Assembly: GCF_006094395.1 (NCBI RefSeq)
Contig: NZ_CP035291.1
Location: forward strand, 1,054,001-1,118,000
Length of the DNA: 64,000 nt
Direction: 5' to 3'
From: Staphylococcus haemolyticus
GTDB lineage: Bacteria; Bacillota; Bacilli; Staphylococcales; Staphylococcaceae
In this document: positions 26,499 to 35,734 of the stretch, one piece after another
How the letters are laid out: each line of letters begins with the position of its first letter
Numbering within the stretch: the stretch's first letter is position 1
Program-made: the position numbers and the translations under genes
The notes under the pieces: model-generated
Seen by the model: the letters and a program-made list of their open reading frames with translations, nothing else
What the model was told of the DNA's origin: nothing
Databases searched by the model: none

Positions 26499-28002
26499 AA
26501 TATAATGGCTCTATAATAAATTGGACTGATGACTAAAAATCATCAGTCCAATTTTTATGTTTGAATACAAAAATGGCGCAATTACCTCTATAATTATTAG
26601 CTACCAAACAAAATAAAAAAGAAAGGTAATGCGCCTATGTGTAAGTCTATATTAAATACATTAAGAATTAAAGATAAAAATCTAAATTTTTCAGATGAAG
26701 TGATTGAGAAAAAACATAAAGGACGAATGAGCTTGTTTTACTATGCCGAGCTCACTTATCAACCTACACATTGTGAAAATTGTTCAACTAAAAATGAAAA
26801 TTTCTCAATAGTAAAAAATGGTAAGAAAACCTCAACGATTACTTTACTTAAAATTATGGAAATGCCCGCTTATTTAGAACTTCAAAAACAAAGATTTTAT
26901 TGTAAATCATGTGACAGTCATTTTACTGCTAAATCTAATATTGTCGACGCTCATTGCTTTATTTCTAATAAAACAAAACTTGCAGTTTTAGATAAAGCAC
27001 AAGAATACCGCTCTCAAAAATCTATCGCTAAGTCATGCTTAGTATCATCAATGACTGTGTCTAGAGTGATTAATCAAGCGGCAAGCGACGTAGGTCAGTC
27101 TTCTTTTGATGCTTTACCTGAACACTTAATGATGGACGAATTTAAAAGTGTTAAAAATGTTATCGGAAAAATGAGTTTTATTTATGCAGATGCTGTATCG
27201 CACCGCATCGTAGATGTGGTAGCGGATCGTAAGTTAAAATCGCTAAAAGATCATTTTTATCGCTATTCTTTGAAACTCAGACAAAAAGTCAAAACAGTCA
27301 CGATTGATATGTATGAACCATATATGTCACTAATCAAACAATTATTTCCTAACGCGAAGATTATTATTGATCGTTTTCATATTGTTCAATCTTTAAATCG
27401 AGCGTTAAATATGTCTAGAGTTCATGTAATGAATTGTTATAGAACCTCTAATAGACCGCTTTATAATAAATATAAAAGTTATTGGAAACTATTTCTTAAA
27501 CCTTTTGAAACGCTAGAAGCATTTAATTATCATAAAGTCCATTTATTTAAAGAGTGGAAAACCGAAAAAGGCATTATAAATTACTTATTAGGTGTAGATG
27601 TAGAACTATTTAATACATATCACTACGTTCATGAGCTAAGAAGATTATTAAAAGAAAATCAAATAGAGAAATTTAATCATAAACTCTTTTCTATTCATCT
27701 TTCAGATGTGTGTCCTAAATTACGCCCAGTCATTAGAACTTTAAGACGATTAGCTACTTTCATTGAAAATACTATGACATATTCTAACCTGACCAACGGC
27801 CCGTTAGAAGGAATTAATAATAAAATCAAACTCATTAAAAGGGTATCTTTTGGTTATAGAAATTATGATAATTTACGTAATCGAATTATTATAACTTCGC
27901 GACTATTTGTCTCAACAACAAAAAAAGAGATTAAACAACTTAAAGTTGCTTAATCTCAATATTTGGACTCATCAGTCCGATTTGACGTAGAGCCAATATA
28001 AT
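26499..28002 (+). mobile_element. Complete ISL3-family insertion sequence with 8-bp target duplication
   Basis: The element spans 26507-27994 (1,488 bp). Left end GGCTCTATAATAAATTGGAC and the reverse complement of the right end, GGCTCTACGTCAAATCGGAC, are imperfect terminal inverted repeats. Flanks 26499-26506 and 27995-28002 are both AATATAAT, the 8-bp duplication expected of ISL3. A hairpin near the left end (TTGGACTGATGA / TCATCAGTCCAA then TTTTT, 26521-26556) may stop outside transcription entering the transposase gene. One intact transposase gene. Looks intact and recently inserted. Confidence 0.93.
26637..27953 (+). CDS. tnp: ISL3-family transposase
   Basis: A 438-aa DDE transposase. 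Seen: an N-terminal zinc-finger-like cysteine set (CENCSTKNEN ... CKSCDSHF), a helix-turn-helix region (SIAKSCLVSSMTVSRVI), and DDE motif residues in LMMDEFK, TIDMYEPY and NGPLEGINNKIKLIKR. Full length with GAAAGG before the ATG and no frameshift, so potentially active. Resembles IS1181-type staphylococcal elements by length and family. Confidence 0.93.
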   Translation: MCKSILNTLRIKDKNLNFSDEVIEKKHKGRMSLFYYAELTYQPTHCENCSTKNENFSIVKNGKKTSTITLLKIMEMPAYLELQKQRFYCKSCDSHFTAKSNIVDAHCFISNKTKLAVLDKAQEYRSQKSIAKSCLVSSMTVSRVINQAASDVGQSSFDALPEHLMMDEFKSVKNVIGKMSFIYADAVSHRIVDVVADRKLKSLKDHFYRYSLKLRQKVKTVTIDMYEPYMSLIKQLFPNAKIIIDRFHIVQSLNRALNMSRVHVMNCYRTSNRPLYNKYKSYWKLFLKPFETLEAFNYHKVHLFKEWKTEKGIINYLLGVDVELFNTYHYVHELRRLLKENQIEKFNHKLFSIHLSDVCPKLRPVIRTLRRLATFIENTMTYSNLTNGPLEGINNKIKLIKRVSFGYRNYDNLRNRIIITSRLFVSTTKKEIKQLKVA

Positions 28003-28018
28003 TTGTGTTCACAAATAG

Positions 28019-28096
28019 TTATTCGGCTTTATTTTTTCGAGTTATCCAACTAAATGCTATAACAAATACGACGACAACTTTTAAGAGAAATTTCAT
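28019..28096 (-). CDS. Putative 25-residue hydrophobic peptide
   Basis: ATG (28096) to TAA, 25 codons, with a strong GAGGTGA site 8 nt upstream. Composition: short basic N-terminus (MKFLLK), an uninterrupted hydrophobic run (VVVVFVIAFSWI), then a basic tail (TRKNKAE). This is the layout of a one-pass membrane peptide and resembles the VIAxFSYWLxRRN endings of staphylococcal Fst/PepA1-type toxins, though this is similarity by eye only. The IS is inserted 17 nt beyond its stop codon. A small palindrome ATTTGTG-TT-CACAAAT (28001-28016) lies between. Confidence 0.5.
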   Translation of the reverse strand: MKFLLKVVVVFVIAFSWITRKNKAE

Positions 28097-28261
28097 TTTA
28101 GTTCACCTCAATAACTTAATACTAACATATAAATATAGGATAAATAAAAATAGGGAATGCTAATTGCATATAAGTATAAATTATTTTAAGCAAATTATGA
28201 TATTGATATAATAAAATTATTAAAAATTCTTGATAGAGAAAATTAGAAGGATGATGAATAT

Positions 28262-29752
28262 ATGCGTGTAGCAATTATAGGAGTGGGTACAGCTGGTGTT
28301 AGTGTACTAAGGCAATTAGTCAAAAATGAAGCGTTTAAAAATCTTGAGGTTGATGTATATGATCATGATAAGAATATGGGGCAGGGTGTACCTTTTCAAA
28401 ATGACAGCAGCCAATTATTAATTAATTTGCCAACTAAGCAAATGAGTTTAAATTTGGATGATGATGAAGAGTTCTGGAAATGGTATCAAGAGCAATCAGA
28501 ATTTAAATTCGATAATCCAAAATATCTTCCTAGGTTTGTATTTGGTCATTATATGAAGTCATACCTATCTAACTACGACTTGTTGTTTGATAATTTAACC
28601 ATTATTAAGCATCCAGTTCGCGAAATTTTTACAAATTCAGAAATTGATGAGACTACATTAAAATACTATGTATGTACTTCAGAAGATATGAGTGAATGGA
28701 AAGAGTATGATTATATATTTTTAACGACTGGCACATTTGCTTATCATGACCCATATAATCTAAAAGGGAATAAAGGTTATATTCAAACACCTTATCCTAC
28801 ATATAATACATTAGATGAAGTGTCTCAATCAGACGATATTGCAATTATAGGCACCGGATTAGCCAGTTTAGATGTAGTTAGATACGTGGCTACACATCAT
28901 CCTAAATTACCAATAACTATGACTAGTCGCTCAGCACATTTACCTAGTGTTAGAGGAAATATGATAGATGTTGAGTTTAAACATTTAACTAAGCAAAAGT
29001 TTAATGAATTGAAATCGCAATATTATGGAAATGTACCTTTAGAATTAGCTTTTGAATTATTCATATTAGAATGTAAAGATCATAATATTGATTTAGAGAA
29101 ACTAGTATATCGTCGCACAGGAAATACAATTCAAGATTTACAGTATGATCTTGATAGACCTGATGAAATTGGTGTGTTTCAAAGTTTAATTGAAAATATT
29201 AAAGAAAATCTAAACTGGATATGGAATAGCTTTAGTCGAGAAGATCAGAAAGACTTTGATAAACGTTTCTCAAAAATTATTCAATTAAATTCTAACCCTA
29301 TGCCACCTCGTACTGCAGAGTTAATTATAGACTTAATAAATAATCAATCATTAATTGTTAAAAGCGGAATAGAAGATATTACTTATAAAGACAACCATTA
29401 TTTATTGAAATTCAACAATGATGATTATTATTATCAATATGATGTCATTATTAATTCGACTGGATCAAAAACACATTTATCAGATTTAGATGAGGAAGAT
29501 CAGCTTATTCTTAACCTCCAAAACAGACAAATTGTTCAACCACATCCAATGGGAGGTATACAAATTATTCCAGAAACCAATCAAGTCATAAGTCCAAGAT
29601 ATGGAACTCTTAACAATATGATAGCTATTGGACAAGTAACTAATGGCGTTAATAAATTGCGTAACGGAGTGAAGATGATCGTTGATCAAGCGGTCAATTC
29701 TGTAAATTATTTATATGAAAACCAAAGTAAATTTGACCATTTTAATTCATAA
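28262..29752 (+). CDS. FAD/NAD(P)-binding protein (pyridine nucleotide-disulfide-like)
   Basis: A 496-aa cytosolic flavoprotein of the FAD-NAD(P)-binding type (Pfam NAD_binding_9-like; compare HtrB/YdhS-type annotations). Seen: an N-terminal dinucleotide fold VAIIGVGTAGVSVLRQLV, a second Rossmann motif IAIIGTGLASLDVVRYV (about residue 195), and a C-terminal ATGQVTNGVNKLRNG-like flavin-site segment (here AIGQVTNGVNKLRNG). Reaction unknown. It precedes the riboflavin operon on the same strand, but a promoter and riboswitch separate them. Confidence 0.7.
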   Translation: MRVAIIGVGTAGVSVLRQLVKNEAFKNLEVDVYDHDKNMGQGVPFQNDSSQLLINLPTKQMSLNLDDDEEFWKWYQEQSEFKFDNPKYLPRFVFGHYMKSYLSNYDLLFDNLTIIKHPVREIFTNSEIDETTLKYYVCTSEDMSEWKEYDYIFLTTGTFAYHDPYNLKGNKGYIQTPYPTYNTLDEVSQSDDIAIIGTGLASLDVVRYVATHHPKLPITMTSRSAHLPSVRGNMIDVEFKHLTKQKFNELKSQYYGNVPLELAFELFILECKDHNIDLEKLVYRRTGNTIQDLQYDLDRPDEIGVFQSLIENIKENLNWIWNSFSREDQKDFDKRFSKIIQLNSNPMPPRTAELIIDLINNQSLIVKSGIEDITYKDNHYLLKFNNDDYYYQYDVIINSTGSKTHLSDLDEEDQLILNLQNRQIVQPHPMGGIQIIPETNQVISPRYGTLNNMIAIGQVTNGVNKLRNGVKMIVDQAVNSVNYLYENQSKFDHFNS

Positions 29753-29825
29753 TGTAGACATTTACACTTAAATAACCCAATTCCGTTATTAGTTACTCTA
29801 TTTAACAATATACAACGTTCAAGGT

Positions 29826-29854
29826 TTGTATTTTTTAAACAATAAGCGTATGAT
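29826..29854 (+). promoter_or_regulatory. Promoter of the riboflavin operon leader
   Basis: TTGTAT - 17 nt - TATGAT. The start, about 29861, lies upstream of the FMN aptamer. Confidence 0.55.
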
Positions 29855-29907
29855 AAATGTTGTAGTTATTAAACTACGTTAACTCAAACAATCACAATTT
29901 CATATGA

Positions 29908-30170
29908 ATTCTTTCGGGGCGGGGTGCAATTCCCAACCGGCAGTAATATAAGCCTGCGACCTGTCAAAGTGAAAGGTAATAACTTTGATGGCTGATCTAG
30001 TGAGATTCTAGAGCCGACAGTGAAAGTCTGGATGGGAGAAAGAATGAGACGTCTTTATTTGATAATTATGACGGTTATTTAGCATACACATTTCTAATGT
30101 TGTAAGCTTATTTGAATATACATTTGGTCTCCCTATGCCTTTAAGCACTTTATTGGTATAGGGAGTTTTA
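29908..30170 (+). promoter_or_regulatory. FMN (RFN) riboswitch with terminator, controlling ribDEBAH
   Basis: P1 strands ATTCTTTC (29908) and GAAAGAAT close the aptamer, which ends at about 30045. Conserved RFN pieces are seen: GGGGCGGGGTGCAATTCC, CCGGCAGTAAT, AGCCTGCGAC, GATCTAGTGAGATTCTAGAG, CCGACAGTGAAAGTCTGGATGGGAG. The terminator is CTCCCTATGCC (30129) with GGTATAGGGAG (30155) and TTTTAATTTT. FMN should switch the operon off. Confidence 0.95.
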
Positions 30171-30186
30171 ATTTTGAGGTGATTTA

Positions 30187-31230
30187 TTGAGTAATTTTAT
30201 GGAATACGCTATACAACTCGCACAAATGGTTAAAGGACAAACGGGTATCAATCCTCCAGTTGGTGCAGTCGTTGTTAATAACGGCCGAATAGTTGGACTC
30301 GGTGCTCATCTAAAACAAGGTGAGAAACACGCAGAAGTACAAGCACTTGATATGGCTGGAAAGGAAGCAAAAGGTGGAATAATCTATATTTCGCTAGAAC
30401 CATGTACCCACTTTGGCTCAACACCACCATGTGTGAACAAAATTATTGAATTTGGACTTAGCAAAGTTATTTATGCTGTTAAAGATACGACATTACCGTC
30501 TGAAGGTGATGCTATATTAGAACAAGCTGGGATTGATGTAGAATATCAATACTCTGAAGAAGCAGCTGCCTTATATAAAGACTTTTTTAAAGCTAAGTCA
30601 GGGCAAATCCCTGAAATAACGATGAAAGTGTCTGTGTCATTAGACGGTAAACAAGCAACAGATTTAGGTCAGAGTAAATGGATTACTAATTCAGAGGTTA
30701 AACAAGATGTCTACCATTTAAGACATACGCATGATGCTGTGTTGACAGGAAATGGCACAATTAATGCTGATAACCCACTTTACACGACTCGTATTCCGAA
30801 TGGTAAAAATCCAATCCGAATAGTGTTGGCTAAAAGTGGCAATGTTGATTTTACGAAACAACTTTTTCAAGATTCGTCGAGTGAAGTGTGGATTTACACT
30901 GAAAATCAAACGCTTGAAAGTCCAAATCGAAACATAAAGGTTATCTGTATAGATAAATGCTATTTAAAAGATATACTTAAAGATATTTATAAGCGAGGTA
31001 TTGGTTCATTATTAATAGAAGCTGGTCCTCGTATAACTTCCAAATTTCTTCAAACTGATTTTATTAATCAACTTATTATTTATTACGCCCCGAAAATAAT
31101 AGGTGGTTCTGGAAAAAATCAATTCTATCAAACTGCGGATATTATTGATTTAAATGAAACCACGCAATTTGAAATTTCTTCTACTGAGTTAATTAATCAA
31201 AATTTAAAAATGATTTTGCGAAAGAAGTGA
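30187..31230 (+). CDS. ribD: Riboflavin biosynthesis deaminase/reductase RibD
   Basis: Bifunctional: deaminates the pyrimidine made from GTP, then reduces its ribose side chain. Seen: N-terminal deaminase with zinc ligands in KHAEVQAL and SLEPCTHFGSTPPC (about residues 50-85), then a reductase domain from about 145 (MKVSVSLDGKQA, SKWITN, LLIEAGPRI). 347 aa. Start is TTG with GAGGTGA upstream; ATG five codons later is an alternative. First gene of ribD-ribE-ribBA-ribH. Confidence 0.95.
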   Translation: MSNFMEYAIQLAQMVKGQTGINPPVGAVVVNNGRIVGLGAHLKQGEKHAEVQALDMAGKEAKGGIIYISLEPCTHFGSTPPCVNKIIEFGLSKVIYAVKDTTLPSEGDAILEQAGIDVEYQYSEEAAALYKDFFKAKSGQIPEITMKVSVSLDGKQATDLGQSKWITNSEVKQDVYHLRHTHDAVLTGNGTINADNPLYTTRIPNGKNPIRIVLAKSGNVDFTKQLFQDSSSEVWIYTENQTLESPNRNIKVICIDKCYLKDILKDIYKRGIGSLLIEAGPRITSKFLQTDFINQLIIYYAPKIIGGSGKNQFYQTADIIDLNETTQFEISSTELINQNLKMILRKK

Positions 31231-31236
31231 CAACTT

Positions 31237-31869
31237 ATGTTTACAGGTATTGTTGAAGAAATAGGTACCGTCAAAAATATTCGTACTCATCAATCGGTTA
31301 GAACATTGGATATAGCTTGTCAAACTATCACAGAAGACATGCATATCGGTGACTCTATCAGTGTGAATGGAGCTTGTTTAACAGTGATTGACTTCACAAG
31401 TAATTATTTTTCTGTTCAAGTCATAAAAGGTACTGAAGATAAAACATATCTATCTCAAATCAATAAAAATGATGAAGTCAACTTAGAAAGAGCAATGTCA
31501 GGAAATGGACGTTTTGGAGGTCATTTTGTTTTAGGTCATGTTGATGACAAAGGTGTTATAACACAAGTTAAAGAAACTCCTAATTCTAGAATAGTTTCGA
31601 TTAGAGCATCTTCAACTATCATTAATCAAATGGTCAAACAAGGATCAATCACTGTGGATGGTGTGAGTTTAACAATTTTCGATTTACGACATGATAGTTT
31701 TGATATTCATTTAATACCTGAAACAAGACGTTCAACGATTTTATCTTCTAAACAAAATGGCGACCAAGTTCATTTAGAAACGGATGTTCTTTTTAAATAT
31801 GTTGAACGAATGGTAAGTAGAAATGAGTCAGAGCTTACATTAGATAAGTTAAAAGCATTTGGCTTTTAG
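31237..31869 (+). CDS. ribE: Riboflavin synthase alpha chain RibE
   Basis: Dismutates two lumazines into riboflavin and a pyrimidine that is recycled. Seen: MFTGIVEEIG start, two internally similar lumazine-binding halves (about residues 1-97 and 98-200) with SVNGACLTV and TVDGVSLTI at corresponding places. 210 aa. It lies 6 nt after ribD. Confidence 0.95.
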   Translation: MFTGIVEEIGTVKNIRTHQSVRTLDIACQTITEDMHIGDSISVNGACLTVIDFTSNYFSVQVIKGTEDKTYLSQINKNDEVNLERAMSGNGRFGGHFVLGHVDDKGVITQVKETPNSRIVSIRASSTIINQMVKQGSITVDGVSLTIFDLRHDSFDIHLIPETRRSTILSSKQNGDQVHLETDVLFKYVERMVSRNESELTLDKLKAFGF

Positions 31870-31884
31870 GAGGCGTAATTATAG

Positions 31885-33066
31885 ATGGAATTTGACGAAA
31901 TTAAGGATGCATTAAATGCTTTAAAACGTGGTGAAAGTATTATTGTTGTGGATGACGAGGATCGTGAAAATGAAGGAGATCTTGTAGCTATAACACAATG
32001 GATGAATGATAATACTATTAATTTTATGGCTAAAGAAGGTAGAGGGCTAATTTGTGCACCAATTAGTAAAGACTTGGCACTCAAATTTAATCTAATGCCT
32101 ATGGTAGAACATAACACAGATGGTTTTGGAACTAATTTTACAGTAAGTATCGATCACGCTACAACGTCAACCGGTATAAGTGCATTTGATAGAATGGCAA
32201 CGGCACGCGCTTTAATTAATCCAGAATCAACTCCTGAAGATTTCCATAAACCTGGTCATCTTTTTCCACTAATAGCTAAAGAAAATGGTGTCTTGGAACG
32301 TACTGGTCATACAGAAGCAGCTGTAGATTTAGCGAAATTAACGAAAGCAGCTCCAGCAGGTGTTATATGTGAGATCATGAATGAAGATGGGACAATGGCT
32401 AAAGGTGAGCAACTAGAAGCGTTTAAACATCAACATGGTCTTAAAATGATTACTATTGAAAGTTTAGTTAATTATCAAAAAGACAAAGACACTAGTGTTG
32501 AGTTAAAAGCAAAAGTTAATATGCCGACAGATCATGGAGCTTTTGAAATGTATGGATTCGAATCATCATTAACTAAAGAAGAAATTGTTGTACTTGCTAA
32601 AGGGGAACCACGTGTCACAGAGAATGTGCGTATTCATTCTGCATGTTTAACAGGTGATATTTTCCATAGTCAAAGATGTGATTGCGGTGCACAACTAGAA
32701 TCAGCGATGAAATATATTAATGAGCATGGTGGCATGATCATTTATTTGCCTCAAGAAGGAAGAGGCATAGGGTTAATCAATAAATTAAGAGCATACGAAT
32801 TAATTGAACAAGGTCATGATACAGTAACTGCCAACCTAGCTTTAGGATTTGATGAAGATTTAAGGGATTATCATATAGCTGCTCAAATTTTGAATTATTT
32901 CAATGTACAACAAGTGAATTTGTTAAGTAATAATCCTAAAAAATTTGAGGGATTATCTGAGTATGGTATTAAAGTTGCGGACCGCACACCAATTATTGTA
33001 GCTGAAACTGAACATAATCATGATTATATGAATACTAAAAAAATAAAAATGGGACATTTAATTTAG
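31885..33066 (+). CDS. ribBA: Bifunctional RibBA (DHBP synthase / GTP cyclohydrolase II)
   Basis: Supplies both precursors of riboflavin. Seen: N-terminal 3,4-dihydroxy-2-butanone-4-phosphate synthase with [13 protein letters not shown] and STGISAFDR (to about residue 200); C-terminal GTP cyclohydrolase II with zinc cysteines in [19 protein letters not shown] and QEGRGIGL. 393 aa, usual fusion length. GGAGG upstream. Confidence 0.96.
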   Translation: MEFDEIKDALNALKRGESIIVVDDEDRENEGDLVAITQWMNDNTINFMAKEGRGLICAPISKDLALKFNLMPMVEHNTDGFGTNFTVSIDHATTSTGISAFDRMATARALINPESTPEDFHKPGHLFPLIAKENGVLERTGHTEAAVDLAKLTKAAPAGVICEIMNEDGTMAKGEQLEAFKHQHGLKMITIESLVNYQKDKDTSVELKAKVNMPTDHGAFEMYGFESSLTKEEIVVLAKGEPRVTENVRIHSACLTGDIFHSQRCDCGAQLESAMKYINEHGGMIIYLPQEGRGIGLINKLRAYELIEQGHDTVTANLALGFDEDLRDYHIAAQILNYFNVQQVNLLSNNPKKFEGLSEYGIKVADRTPIIVAETEHNHDYMNTKKIKMGHLI

Positions 33067-33077
33067 GAGGAATAAAG

Positions 33078-33536
33078 ATGAATTTTGAAGGTAAATTGGT
33101 AGGAACAGATTTAAAAGTAGCTATTGTAGTAAGTCGATTTAATGATTTTATTACGAACCGTTTATTAGATGGTGCAAAAGATACACTTGTTCGTCATGGT
33201 GTGGAAGATAGTAATATAGATGTTGCTTATGTACCTGGTGCATTTGAAATTCCTTTAGTTTCTAAAAAACTAGCTCAAAAAGGTGAATATGACGCAGTCA
33301 TCACTTTAGGTTGTGTAATTAGAGGTGCAACATCTCATTATGATTATGTATGTAATGAAGTTGCAAAAGGAGTATCAAAGGCAAATGATGTAAGTGATAT
33401 TCCAGTTATATTTGGCGTATTAACCACTGAAAGTATTGAACAAGCGGTTGAAAGAGCTGGAACTAAAGCGGGTAATAAAGGTGCTGAAGCAGCAGTAAGT
33501 GCTATTGAAATGGCAAATTTATTAAAACAATTTTAA
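33078..33536 (+). CDS. ribH: 6,7-dimethyl-8-ribityllumazine synthase RibH
   Basis: Joins the RibD product with the RibBA butanone phosphate; usually forms an icosahedral shell. Seen: [36 protein letters not shown] with the catalytic His, and [10 protein letters not shown]. 152 aa. Last gene of the operon, 11 nt after ribBA, followed by a strong terminator. Confidence 0.96.
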   Translation: MNFEGKLVGTDLKVAIVVSRFNDFITNRLLDGAKDTLVRHGVEDSNIDVAYVPGAFEIPLVSKKLAQKGEYDAVITLGCVIRGATSHYDYVCNEVAKGVSKANDVSDIPVIFGVLTTESIEQAVERAGTKAGNKGAEAAVSAIEMANLLKQF

Positions 33537-33546
33537 TTAAAAATAC

Positions 33547-33589
33547 AAATCCTCGACAAAGTATTAGCAGTGTCGAGGATTTATTTTTT
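33547..33589. terminator. Bidirectional terminator between ribH and proline dehydrogenase
   Basis: AAATCCTCGACA (33548) pairs with TGTCGAGGATTT (33571), followed by ATTTTTT. The opposite gene's stop overlaps its right end. Confidence 0.88.
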
Positions 33590-34589
33590 ATCTTTTTAAT
33601 AATCTTGTGAGACCAGAAATAATAAATGCAGCTCCAAGGCCTAGGCTAGTGAAAACGCCAATTTTCTTCAATGTCTTAGTTGAAACAAATTCTTGATAAG
33701 CAAGAGCAAGGTTTTGAGGGCGTTCAGCTAATCTACGCATGAAGTAACCGAACCAATCATTGCCATAAGGAACATAAATTGTGAAATGGTATCCTTGTCG
33801 AGAAATATCCTCAGCTAATTCACTACGGAATCCGTATAACATTTGAAATTCAAATTGATCTCTGTCAATATTATGTGATTTAACAAATTGTTTAACGTGA
33901 TTAATTATTTGATCGTCATGTGTAGCGATTGATGTATAGTTTTTAGCAGTTAAAAGACGCTTCTCAATGATTTTTATGTAATTTGCATCAATCTCTTCTT
34001 TAGTTTGATATGCAATTTGTTCATCTTCTTTATAGGCACCTTTAACTAATCTCAAGCGTAAATTAGGATATTTATCAATTAAATCAACTGCATCATAAAG
34101 ATAAGCTTGTATTACTGTTCCAACGTTTCTGAATTCCCCTTTAAGTCTATCTAACACTTCAACAATTTGCTGTAAACTGTCATATTTTTCAGTGTCGATA
34201 TTAATATGCATATTATCAAATTCGTTGGCTTTAAGTAGAATCTCTCTTAAATTATTATAAGCTAGCTCAGTATCAAATTCACCACCAAGAGAACTTAATT
34301 TTACAGACATATGAGCATCAACATTATAATCTTTAATAGCTTGCATAACTTCTAAAATTTCATTCTTAGCTTGAGTAGCTTCTTCAACCGTTCCTACAAA
34401 CTCGCCAAGATTATCAACTGTAACAGCTATATTTTTATCGTTTAGTCTCTCAATTGTGTCAATCAATTGCTCGATAGTATTACCAGCCACAACTTTATTT
34501 GCACCCATTTTAGGACCTACTTTTTTTGCTGTTTCATTTAAATAAGTGCTATTTGATAATGCAATAAAAAAATTCTTAAAAAGTGACAT
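33588..34589 (-). CDS. putA: Proline dehydrogenase (monofunctional)
   Basis: FAD-linked oxidation of proline to pyrroline-5-carboxylate at the membrane face. Seen: TIM-barrel PRODH motifs including VKLSSLG, VIQAYLYDA, LRLRLVKGAYKE, ATHDDQII, FQMLYGFRSEL, YVPYGNDWFGYFMRRLAERPQN. 333 aa from ATG 34589, with GGAGG 8 nt upstream, in preference to a start 15 nt earlier. The C-terminus has a hydrophobic stretch. A cre site lies upstream, consistent with carbon control of proline catabolism. Confidence 0.92.
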   Translation of the reverse strand: MSLFKNFFIALSNSTYLNETAKKVGPKMGANKVVAGNTIEQLIDTIERLNDKNIAVTVDNLGEFVGTVEEATQAKNEILEVMQAIKDYNVDAHMSVKLSSLGGEFDTELAYNNLREILLKANEFDNMHINIDTEKYDSLQQIVEVLDRLKGEFRNVGTVIQAYLYDAVDLIDKYPNLRLRLVKGAYKEDEQIAYQTKEEIDANYIKIIEKRLLTAKNYTSIATHDDQIINHVKQFVKSHNIDRDQFEFQMLYGFRSELAEDISRQGYHFTIYVPYGNDWFGYFMRRLAERPQNLALAYQEFVSTKTLKKIGVFTSLGLGAAFIISGLTRLLKR

Positions 34590-34654
34590 ATCCCATTCCT
34601 CCATGTTACATAAAACTTATAATTTAATAATAGTTTAGCATGAATATGTGATTG

Positions 34655-34669
34655 TAGAAAGCGTTTTCA
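34655..34669 (-). promoter_or_regulatory. cre (CcpA) site upstream of proline dehydrogenase
   Basis: TAGAAAGCGTTTTCA matches WTGNAARCGNWWWCA at 14 of 15 positions. It lies 66 nt before the start codon, in the likely promoter region. Confidence 0.55.
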
Positions 34670-34814
34670 ATTGTCTGAATACTATAAAAAAAGGTATAAT
34701 TACAATATCGAACTAAAATTTGTAATCACTTTGTCTCTAAGATTTACACCAGTCCAAACAAATAATCTGATATAATACATTTATCGAAATATAAGTTAGA
34801 GAGGAATTATACAT

Positions 34815-35642
34815 ATGTGGAAATGGGAAACTGAACACGATGCTAAAGGTGTCGTGGTTATAGTACATAACATTTTAGAACACACTGGCAGATATGCATA
34901 CGTTATTACGATGTTAAGACGTAATGGTTATCACGTTATAATGGGTGATTTACCTGGACAAGGTCAAACATCTAGAGCAAACAAGGGACAACTTGAGCAT
35001 TTTGATATATACCATGAAACACTAATAGAATGGGTTAGAATTGCTAATGAATACAAGATTCCTACTTTTGTCATGGGTGTTGGACTAGGTGGATTAATTT
35101 TATTAAATGTACTTGAAAAAACAGAATTGCCTATCGAGGGTATGTTACTCCTTTCTCCATTGTTAGAATTTAAAAGAAATAATAAGACACGTAAAAATAT
35201 GTTAATTTCAAATGTAGGTAAAGGATCTAAGGACGCACGATTCAAATTAGGTATTGAAACTAAAGATTTAACGCGAAATGATGAAGTTATTGAAGAAACT
35301 AAACAAGATGGATTAATGCTAAGAAAAGTAACCTACAAGTGGTATAACATTTTGTTGGAAACAATGAAAGATACAGTTCAACATTTCAAGGATATACAAT
35401 CTATGCCAACGTTACTAATGTATGGAACTGAAGATAAATTATTGGAATTACGTTCATTCAATGAACTTAAAAATAATTTAAACACTAATGAATTTTATTT
35501 TAAAGTATGGGAAGGCTTCTATCATGAAATTCATAATGAACCTGAACGTGATCAAGTGATGCGTTACGTGTTGACATTTTTAAATAATAGTGTGAATACA
35601 ATGGGGTTTATTGTAAATGAAGAAGAAATCGAAGAAGTTTAA
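34815..35642 (+). CDS. Lysophospholipase-like alpha/beta hydrolase, nucleophile Ser replaced
   Basis: A 275-aa protein of the monoglyceride lipase/lysophospholipase (Hydrolase_4) type. Seen: VHNILEHTGRYAYV (family VHGxxEHSGRY), DLPGQGQTS, then the elbow MGVGLGG at residues 87-93, where the family has MGHSMGG. Gly90 therefore replaces the catalytic Ser and Val89 the preceding His. Asp (TEDK, about 207) and His (YHEIHNE, about 237) are kept. Probably not a normal hydrolase. Single gene ending in repeat copy 2. Confidence 0.75.
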   Translation: MWKWETEHDAKGVVVIVHNILEHTGRYAYVITMLRRNGYHVIMGDLPGQGQTSRANKGQLEHFDIYHETLIEWVRIANEYKIPTFVMGVGLGGLILLNVLEKTELPIEGMLLLSPLLEFKRNNKTRKNMLISNVGKGSKDARFKLGIETKDLTRNDEVIEETKQDGLMLRKVTYKWYNILLETMKDTVQHFKDIQSMPTLLMYGTEDKLLELRSFNELKNNLNTNEFYFKVWEGFYHEIHNEPERDQVMRYVLTFLNNSVNTMGFIVNEEEIEEV

Positions 35643-35734
35643 AAATTAGAGTGTGTAATGAAGTAATATTTAATGACTACAACGCATATTCGTCATAGTT
35701 GATCAAATTAAGAAATTATTTATAATATTTCTTC

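Noticed and set aside
28001-28016. ATTTGTG-TT-CACAAAT palindrome as an operator
   Set aside because: AT-rich with a two-base gap and next to an IS target. Too little to call a binding site; at most a weak terminator of the small peptide gene.
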